Shown here: piece by piece, positions 1-5,264 of the stretch | Layout: every line of letters begins with the position of its first letter | Numbering within the stretch: position 1 is the first letter of the stretch | Program-made: the position numbers and the translations under genes | The notes under the pieces: generated by a model | What the model saw: the letters and a program-made list of their open reading frames with translations, nothing else | The model's database searches: none | Told to the model about the DNA's origin: nothing | From: an uncultured Selenomonadales bacterium | GTDB taxonomy: Bacteria > Bacillota_C > Negativicutes > Selenomonadales > Selenomonadaceae | DNA length: 7,648 nt | Assembly (NCBI GenBank): GCA_947302675.1 | Contig: CAMYWI010000052.1 | Span: forward strand, 1-7,648 | Direction: 5' to 3'

Positions 1-190
1 AATGAACGTCATGATTGTCGGTTATCGCGGAGAAATTTTCTGGGACACTTCAAAGCCCAACGGCACGCCGCGTAAACTTTTGGACGTGTCGAAGGCGGCG
101 ACTCTCGACTGGACTTACAAAACCGAATTGCGCGACGGCATTAAGCTTGCGTCCCTTATCACGCCCGCTGTCGAAAGGTGGGTTGCGTGA
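1..190 (+). CDS. fcl: GDP-L-fucose synthase, C-terminal end (5' truncated by window)
   Basis: This is the last 62 codons of a gene that begins before the window; the frame starts at base 2 and the stop is TGA at 188-190. The residues VGYRGEIFWDTSKPNGTPRK, followed by LLDVSKA and a YKTELRDGIKL segment, match the C-terminal substrate-binding part of GDP-L-fucose synthase (GDP-4-keto-6-deoxy-D-mannose 3,5-epimerase/4-reductase, an extended SDR). The family's KPxGTPRKLLD signature, which contributes to GDP-sugar binding, is intact. The enzyme converts GDP-4-keto-6-deoxymannose to GDP-L-fucose with NADPH in the cytoplasm. The final residues (SLITPAVERWVA) do not resemble the usual Y-x-W/D-F tail. 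The stop shares one base with the next start (TGATG), suggesting translational coupling. Gmd, which makes the substrate, is not in the window and may lie upstream. The catalytic N-terminal half cannot be seen. Confidence 0.88.
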   Translation, partial: MNVMIVGYRGEIFWDTSKPNGTPRKLLDVSKAATLDWTYKTELRDGIKLASLITPAVERWVA

Positions 191-2313
191 TGAAAATCTT
201 GATAACAGGCGCAAGCGGCATGGTCGGGCGCAACGTCTTAGAGTCGCCGCGCAGTAAGAATTACGAACTGTTCACGCCGAGCCATAAGGAATTGGATTTG
301 CTCGACAAGGAGGCGGTCGCGGCTTATCTTGAAAAAAATCCTCCCGACATGGTGATACATGCGGCGGGCGTCGTCGGCGGCATTGCGGCGAACACTCGCC
401 AGCCGCTGAAATTTCTGGTTGAGAATCTCGACATGGGGCGCAACGTCATTTACGGCGCGTATCGCGCGGGCGTCAAGAAGTTTATAAATCTCGCAAGTTC
501 CTGCATGTACCCGCGCAACCACGAGACGCCGCTAACTGAAGACATGATTTTGACGGGCGAGCTTGAGCCTACGAACGAAGGCTACGCGCTCGCGAAGATT
601 GCCTGCGCCAGAATGTGTGACTACATCACGCGCGAGAATCCCGACTTTCAATACAAGACTTTGATTCCCTGCAACATCTACGGACGTTGGGATAAGTTTA
701 TCGGCGATAGGGCGCATATGATTCCCGCCGTGATTCACAAACTTTATTGCGCGGTTGAGGAGGGGCAGGACGAGATTGAAATTTGGGGCGATGGCTCCGC
801 GCGGCGCGAGTTCATGTACGCGGGCGACTTGGCGGATTGTATTTGGCAAGCCGTTGAACGCTTTGACGAGTTGCCGTCGCTCATGAATGTTGGCACGGGC
901 GAGGATTATTCCGTCGACGAATATTATCAGACAATCGCGCAGGTCGTCGGCTTCAAAGGGACTTTCACGCACGACTTGACTAAGCCCGCCGGCATGAAAC
1001 GCAAGCTCACCGACATCATGCGCATGAAAGATTTCGGCTGGCAACCACAGATGACTTTGACGGAAGGCATAAAGTTATCGGTTGATTTTTACCGCGAACA
1101 TATTATCGGGCAAACCGCTAACAAAATCGGCGTCGGCTGGGCTTTCATCAGTGACACGGGCAAACGCCTTGTCAATGAAATTCTGAATGCCAATCGGCTC
1201 AGTCAAGGTCCGCTTGTTCACAAGTTTGAAAAGGAATTCGCACGACTTCACAATCAGAAATACGGCGTCGCGCTCAACAGTGGAACTTCGGCATTGCATG
1301 TCGGCTTGGAGGCGTTGAAGGAAAAATTTAATTGGAAGACAAATTCTAAAGTGCTCGTGCCCGCCGTGACGTTTATAGCCAGTTCAAACGCTTGCTTGCA
1401 CGCGGGGCTTGAGCCGGTCTTCGTCGACGTGGACGCCAAAACTTACAACATTGACCCCGCGCAGATTGAGAAAAAAATTGACGCGGAGACTGTCGCGATA
1501 ATGCCAGTTCATCTTTTCGGGCAACCCTGCGAAATGGAGCCGATTGTCGAACTCGCCGCCAAGTACAATCTCAAAATCATTGAGGACTGCGCGGAGGCTC
1601 ACTTTGCCACGTACAAGGGAAAGTCCGTTGGGAGTTTCGGCGATGTTGCGGCTTTTAGCACATACGTTGCGCACACGATAACGACGGGCGTCGGCGGCGT
1701 TGTCACGACGAATGACTGCGAGCTTATGGAAATTTTTAGGTCACTCATTGCTCACGGGCGCGCTTGCACTTGCGAAGAGTGCGTCGCCTCGAATCCCAAG
1801 AAAGTTTGTCCGCTCCGCATGAAAGCGGAAATGGACAAGCGGTTCATGTTTATTCGGCTCGGCTACAGCTACCGAATCGGCGAGTTCGAGGGCGCGATTG
1901 GCTTAGACCAGTTGGAGCACAAAGATTTTATAATGAACACGCGCAGAGCGAATGCAAAGTATCTGACGGAAAATCTGCGCGGCGTCGAAGAGTATCTGCA
2001 ACTGCCGAGTTATCCCGAACACGTCGAGCATTCGTTCATGATGTATCCGCTTGTCGTCAAGAAGGGTGCGCCGTTCACGCGGCGGGAGTTGACGACGTGG
2101 CTTGAGAAAAATAATATCGAGACGCGCCCGATGATGCCGCTATTGAATCAGCCGCTGTATAAGAAACTTTTTGGCGACGTGGAAAAAGATTATCCCGTTG
2201 CCGAATGGCTCAATCACAACGGCTTTTACGTGGGCTGTCATCACGGCTTGCAGAGGGCGCAACTCGACAAGATAATTGATTGCCTGCGCGGCTTTTTAAA
2301 GGAGCAAATTTAA
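190..2313 (+). CDS. Two-domain deoxysugar enzyme: GDP-fucose-synthase-like SDR fused to a lysine-less DegT-fold (ColD/E1-like) dehydratase
   Basis: The start is ATG at 190, overlapping the previous stop, with an AAAGGTGG-like Shine-Dalgarno about 8 nt upstream; an in-frame GTG at 178 is less likely. The product is 707 residues. Residues 1-305 form an extended SDR of the GDP-L-fucose synthase type: nucleotide-binding TGASGMVG (6-13), SSC (103-105), catalytic Tyr132 and Lys136 in the YxxxK motif, EPTNEGYA around 126-133, and His176 before MIP. All epimerase/reductase catalytic positions therefore look present. Residues about 310-705 form a DegT/DnrJ/EryC1/StrS PLP fold: NSGTSALHVGLEAL (363-376), EDCAEAH (465-471), GSFGDVAAFS (481-490), ITTGVGG (497-503), LGYSYRIGEFEGAIGLDQLE (557-576) and GFYVGCHHGL (678-687). 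The internal-aldimine lysine of aminotransferases is His495. The same substitution is known in ColD and in E1/DdhC 3-dehydratases, so a C3 dehydration role is inferred rather than transamination. Cysteines 526, 528, 531 and 540 could bind Fe-S. The neighbours indicate a GDP-linked substrate. A GDP-colitose-like pathway is plausible but unproven. Confidence 0.85.
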   Translation: MKILITGASGMVGRNVLESPRSKNYELFTPSHKELDLLDKEAVAAYLEKNPPDMVIHAAGVVGGIAANTRQPLKFLVENLDMGRNVIYGAYRAGVKKFINLASSCMYPRNHETPLTEDMILTGELEPTNEGYALAKIACARMCDYITRENPDFQYKTLIPCNIYGRWDKFIGDRAHMIPAVIHKLYCAVEEGQDEIEIWGDGSARREFMYAGDLADCIWQAVERFDELPSLMNVGTGEDYSVDEYYQTIAQVVGFKGTFTHDLTKPAGMKRKLTDIMRMKDFGWQPQMTLTEGIKLSVDFYREHIIGQTANKIGVGWAFISDTGKRLVNEILNANRLSQGPLVHKFEKEFARLHNQKYGVALNSGTSALHVGLEALKEKFNWKTNSKVLVPAVTFIASSNACLHAGLEPVFVDVDAKTYNIDPAQIEKKIDAETVAIMPVHLFGQPCEMEPIVELAAKYNLKIIEDCAEAHFATYKGKSVGSFGDVAAFSTYVAHTITTGVGGVVTTNDCELMEIFRSLIAHGRACTCEECVASNPKKVCPLRMKAEMDKRFMFIRLGYSYRIGEFEGAIGLDQLEHKDFIMNTRRANAKYLTENLRGVEEYLQLPSYPEHVEHSFMMYPLVVKKGAPFTRRELTTWLEKNNIETRPMMPLLNQPLYKKLFGDVEKDYPVAEWLNHNGFYVGCHHGLQRAQLDKIIDCLRGFLKEQI

Positions 2314-3602
2314 TGCAGATAGTTTTATTATCGGGCGGGAGCGGGCAGAGGCTTTGGCCACTGTCAAACGACGTGTGCTCAAAACAATTCCTGAAAATTT
2401 TCAAGGACGAGGAATGCATGTTGCAAAGAGTCTTGAAACAAATCCGTCGCGCGTGCGAAGGCGTTCCGATAACGATAGCGGCGGCGAAGAAACAGGAGCC
2501 GCTCTTCAAAAAATATCTCGGAGAAAATTTCGAACTGTCGACCGAACCTTGCCGCCGAAATACTTTTCCCGCAATAGTTTTGGCGGCGGCTTATCTTCAC
2601 GACGTGAAAAAAATTCCTGTTGATGAAACGGTTATCGTTTGCCCCGTCGACCCGTATGTTGACGACGATTTTTTTGCGCAATTCCCTTTGCTCGCCGCGC
2701 AGATTGCAAACGACGCGCCGCTTGTGTTAATGGGGATTGAGCCAACTTATCCTAGCGAAAAATACGGCTACATTATTCCGCAGAGCAAGGAAGAAGTCAG
2801 CCGCGTTAAAATGTTCAGAGAAAAGCCTGGTCTCGTCGACGCGCAGAAATTTATCGAGGCGGGCGCGTTGTGGAATGGCGGCGTCTTCGCCTTCAAGCTC
2901 GGCTATGTTCTCGACAAGGCGCGAAAACTTTTGGGCATGTCTTCGCACGCCGCGCTGATAAAAAATTACAGCGAACTTCCCAATATCAGCTTTGACTACG
3001 CGGTTGTTGAGCACGAGAAAAATATTAAGGTTGTGCGCTACGTCGGCGCGTGGAAGGACATTGGCACGTGGAACACGCTGACCGAAGTCCTCGAACAAAA
3101 TTTTATTGGGCAAGTTCAATCGGACATAACCTGCGAAAATGTTCACGTGATAAACAATTCCGACGTGCCGATAATTTGTATGGGCTTGAAAAATGCGGTG
3201 GTCGTCGCGGGCGCGGAAGGGATTTTGGTTTCGGACAAGGCGGCGTCGAGTTACATTAAGCCTTTCGTCGAGTGCTTGGACAGACAAATCCGATTTGCCG
3301 AGAAGTCTTGGGGCAGTTTCAAAATTATCGACGTGGAAAGCGGCAGTTTAACCGTCAAGGTGACGTTGAATCGCGGTAGCCGCATGAGGTATCACAGCCA
3401 CGAGCGGCGCGACGAGGTTTGGAATTTCATTGAGGGCACGGGCAGGATTATCATTGACGGCGAAGAAAAAGTTGTTCGCGCGGGCGACGTGATAAAAATT
3501 CCGCGCGGCGTCAAGCACACAGTCCTTGCCGACGAGCCGCTTAAAATTATCGAAGTGCAACTCGGCGAAGATATTACCGTCGAAGACAAAATCGTTTGGT
3601 AG
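2313..3602 (+). CDS. manC: Mannose-1-phosphate guanylyltransferase with C-terminal cupin (mannose-6-phosphate isomerase type II-like)
   Basis: ManC transfers GMP from GTP to mannose-1-phosphate, giving GDP-mannose, the precursor for GDP-fucose and related sugars. The 429-residue protein starts at ATG 2313, which shares one base with the previous TAA; AAAGGAG at 2298-2304 gives 8 nt spacing. Visible features are the pyrophosphorylase signature LSGGSGQRLWPLS (6-18), KQF (24-26), EPCRRNTFPAI (78-88), REKP (169-172), LWNGGVFAF (187-195) and WKDIGTWNTL (247-256). The C-terminal part (about 330-425) has both cupin motifs intact, with probable metal ligands His361, His363, Glu368 and His402, as in the type II phosphomannose isomerase half of bifunctional ManC/CpsB. 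It is somewhat shorter than typical 460-480 residue family members, and the usual PKQF and PSDH segments read SKQF and PVDP. Isomerase activity is possible but not certain. It sits in the middle of the operon, consistent with feeding the flanking GDP-sugar enzymes. Confidence 0.92.
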   Translation: MQIVLLSGGSGQRLWPLSNDVCSKQFLKIFKDEECMLQRVLKQIRRACEGVPITIAAAKKQEPLFKKYLGENFELSTEPCRRNTFPAIVLAAAYLHDVKKIPVDETVIVCPVDPYVDDDFFAQFPLLAAQIANDAPLVLMGIEPTYPSEKYGYIIPQSKEEVSRVKMFREKPGLVDAQKFIEAGALWNGGVFAFKLGYVLDKARKLLGMSSHAALIKNYSELPNISFDYAVVEHEKNIKVVRYVGAWKDIGTWNTLTEVLEQNFIGQVQSDITCENVHVINNSDVPIICMGLKNAVVVAGAEGILVSDKAASSYIKPFVECLDRQIRFAEKSWGSFKIIDVESGSLTVKVTLNRGSRMRYHSHERRDEVWNFIEGTGRIIIDGEEKVVRAGDVIKIPRGVKHTVLADEPLKIIEVQLGEDITVEDKIVW

Positions 3603-3613
3603 GAGATGATTTG

Positions 3614-5167
3614 ATGATTACAGTTTACATAATGGGCGGCATTGGCAACCAGCTTTTTCAATACGCGGCGGCGCGTCGTCTCGCTCACAAACTGAATACG
3701 GAGCTAAAGCTCGACACGACTTTTTACGAGCATGATAATCTTCGCTCTTACGCCTTGAATTTGTTCAACATAAAAGAAACGATTGCCACACCAGAGGAGA
3801 TTCAACGCGCTCGAAAATTTTCCAAAGAAAGCGGCTTGGGAGTAGAACCTTTTGGCACAAATTTTATGCCGGAGGTTTTGAATTATCCCGACAATGTTTG
3901 GCTTTATGGCTACTGGGCAAATGAAATATATTTCGCTGACATTGCTGACATTCTCCGCCGCGAGTTCACGTTGAAAAATTCTTTAAGCCCAGCGGCTCAA
4001 CGTTGGAAGGAAAAAATTCTTGCCGCTCAGTGTTCAGTATCGTTGCATTTCCGTCACGGCGATTATGCTTACAATAGCGTTATAAATGACGCTCAATCGA
4101 GAATTATACCGCTCGATTATTATTACCACTGCATTGAACTTTTGCAACGCGAGTATAAAAACTTGACGCTGTTTATTTTCTCGGACAATCTGAACTGGCT
4201 CAAAGAAAATTTTCGTTCGGACCTCCCAACTGAATTTGTCGAAGGCGAGGATTTGCAGGACGTTGAAGAGCTTTACTTGATGAGTCTTTGCAAGCACAAC
4301 ATAATTGCCAACAGCACGTTCAGTTGGTGGGGCGCGTGGCTCAATCAAAATCCCGATAAAAAAGTTTTCAGCCCCGTGTCAAATACGGAAAAAATTCCGC
4401 CACCAACGAATATTCTGACTGACTCGGAGAAATGGATTAGGATGCCTGTTGATTTCAGTAAACGCCCCGAAATAACTTTAAGCCCGTACTTTTCGATTTT
4501 GCTCGTCGTGAACAACGGCATTGACACGCTCGACGAGAGTTTGAACAGCATAATTGGGCAGGATTATAAATTTTTTGAGCTGATTATAATCGACAACGCC
4601 ACGACCGACGGTAGCGGCAAAATTTGTCGTGAAGTCGCCAAAACTCATGACAACGTTACACTGATAAAACTGCACAGCAAAATTTCAAACGGAGCCGCGT
4701 GGAATATTGCACTCAAGGCGGCGCAAGGAAATTACGTCCTCTTCCTCAAGAGCGGCGACAGAATTTTTCCGGACGCGCTGACGTCGCTGTACCTTAATAA
4801 CGAGCACATTGTTGCCGACGTGGTAAATTATACTGCTTATGTTAAGGAAGACCCTCGCGGCGATATCGAACTTGCCGGCAAAAAATTCGTCCTTAAAATC
4901 ATCTCTGTGTTCAAAAATTTACGGGATGCTTTTCGTGAGAAATTGGATAAGCAGACGCTCCTAAAAGTTATGGCGTGCGACGAAACTTTTCCGCCGCTCG
5001 GCGCGAGGATTTTCAAGCGCGAATTTCTTTTGGAGCACGCGATTGAATTCAAAGAGAAAATCGGCGACGACGCGGAAGTTCTTTTCACGCTCGACGCAAT
5101 GTTTCAGACTGACGAGATTACTTTTATACCAAATATTTTTTACGTTGCGCCGCGCGACAAAGCTTGA
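3614..5167 (+). CDS. Bidomain glycosyltransferase: GT11 alpha-1,2-fucosyltransferase-like plus GT2-like domain
   Basis: ATG at 3614 is chosen because AGGAG at 3601-3605 lies 8 nt upstream; in-frame TTGs at 3596 and 3611 are closer to or overlap that site. The gene begins 11 bp after the manC stop. The product is 517 residues. Residues 1-275 are GT11-like: GGIGNQLFQYAAARRLA (8-24), an HxRxGDY motif (H145, R147, G149, D150, Y151) and NSTFSWWGAWLN (233-244). In the usual HxRRGDY the second arginine is His148 here. GT11 enzymes transfer fucose from GDP-fucose to the 2-OH of galactose, consistent with the upstream genes. Residues about 293-512 resemble a GT2 (GT-A) transferase: FSILLVVNNG (293-302), LNSIIGQDYKFFELIIIDNA (310-329), SNGAAWNIALKAAQG (358-372) and GDDAEVLF (484-491). 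The metal-binding DxD-type site, normally FLDSDD, reads FLKSGD (377-382), so this domain may be weakened or altered in donor use. No membrane segment or signal peptide is seen. Linkage and acceptor cannot be deduced. Confidence 0.87.
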   Translation: MITVYIMGGIGNQLFQYAAARRLAHKLNTELKLDTTFYEHDNLRSYALNLFNIKETIATPEEIQRARKFSKESGLGVEPFGTNFMPEVLNYPDNVWLYGYWANEIYFADIADILRREFTLKNSLSPAAQRWKEKILAAQCSVSLHFRHGDYAYNSVINDAQSRIIPLDYYYHCIELLQREYKNLTLFIFSDNLNWLKENFRSDLPTEFVEGEDLQDVEELYLMSLCKHNIIANSTFSWWGAWLNQNPDKKVFSPVSNTEKIPPPTNILTDSEKWIRMPVDFSKRPEITLSPYFSILLVVNNGIDTLDESLNSIIGQDYKFFELIIIDNATTDGSGKICREVAKTHDNVTLIKLHSKISNGAAWNIALKAAQGNYVLFLKSGDRIFPDALTSLYLNNEHIVADVVNYTAYVKEDPRGDIELAGKKFVLKIISVFKNLRDAFREKLDKQTLLKVMACDETFPPLGARIFKREFLLEHAIEFKEKIGDDAEVLFTLDAMFQTDEITFIPNIFYVAPRDKA

Positions 5168-5185
5168 GCCGAAAAAATTTTTTAA

Positions 5186-5215
5186 CTGCCGTCAAGCGCG
5201 GCAGATTTTTTTTTT
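5186..5215 (+). terminator. Intrinsic terminator ending the glycan operon
   Basis: CTGCCG (5186-5191) pairs with CGGCAG (5199-5204); a T·G wobble at 5192/5198 can extend the stem and leave a 5-nt loop. One A and ten T residues (5206-5215) follow. It begins 18 bp after the stop of the bidomain glycosyltransferase and is therefore placed to end that transcript. An AAAAAATTTTTT tract lies just upstream (5172-5183). Confidence 0.85.
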
Positions 5216-5230
5216 GCCATATGATACAAT
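5202..5230 (+). promoter_or_regulatory. Extended -10 promoter for the diguanylate cyclase gene
   Basis: TACAAT at 5225-5230 is preceded by TGA at 5222-5224, giving the extended -10 form TGnTACAAT. The hexamer 17 nt upstream (CAGATT, 5202-5207) is a poor -35 and overlaps the terminator arm and T tract, so promoter strength probably relies on the extended -10. The expected start of transcription is near 5237, leaving a leader of about 28 nt before ATG 5265. The same layout occurs upstream of waaA. TATGAT at 5220-5225 is an alternative -10. Confidence 0.6.
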
Positions 5231-5264
5231 ATCGCCGAAAATTTTTTGTAAAGGAGTGAGTGGT

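Noticed and set aside
178..189. GTG start for the fusion protein, four codons upstream of the ATG
   Set aside because: The GTG lies inside the Shine-Dalgarno region, and ATG 190 leads directly into the SDR N-terminus MKILITGASG with proper spacing.
532..1044. 170-codon open frame on the - strand within the SDR domain
   Set aside because: It lies wholly antisense to strongly conserved SDR motifs, has no recognisable protein family and arises from the codon composition of the + strand gene.
190..2313. Two separate genes misread as one because of a missed stop or frameshift
   Set aside because: The frame and codon usage are continuous across the 303-315 linker, and no Shine-Dalgarno plus start is evident at the domain boundary.
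2727..3287. 186-codon open frame on the - strand inside manC
   Set aside because: It is antisense to conserved ManC motifs (REKP, LWNGG, WKDIGTW), has no recognisable domain and no convincing start signal.
5043..5264. N-terminal extension of the diguanylate cyclase frame
   Set aside because: It overlaps the end of the glycosyltransferase and crosses the terminator and promoter; a good Shine-Dalgarno places the start at 5265.
5231..5264. Possible riboswitch (such as c-di-GMP responsive) in the cyclase leader
   Set aside because: The leader from the predicted start site is only about 28 nt, too short for an aptamer, and no structure beyond the upstream terminator is visible.
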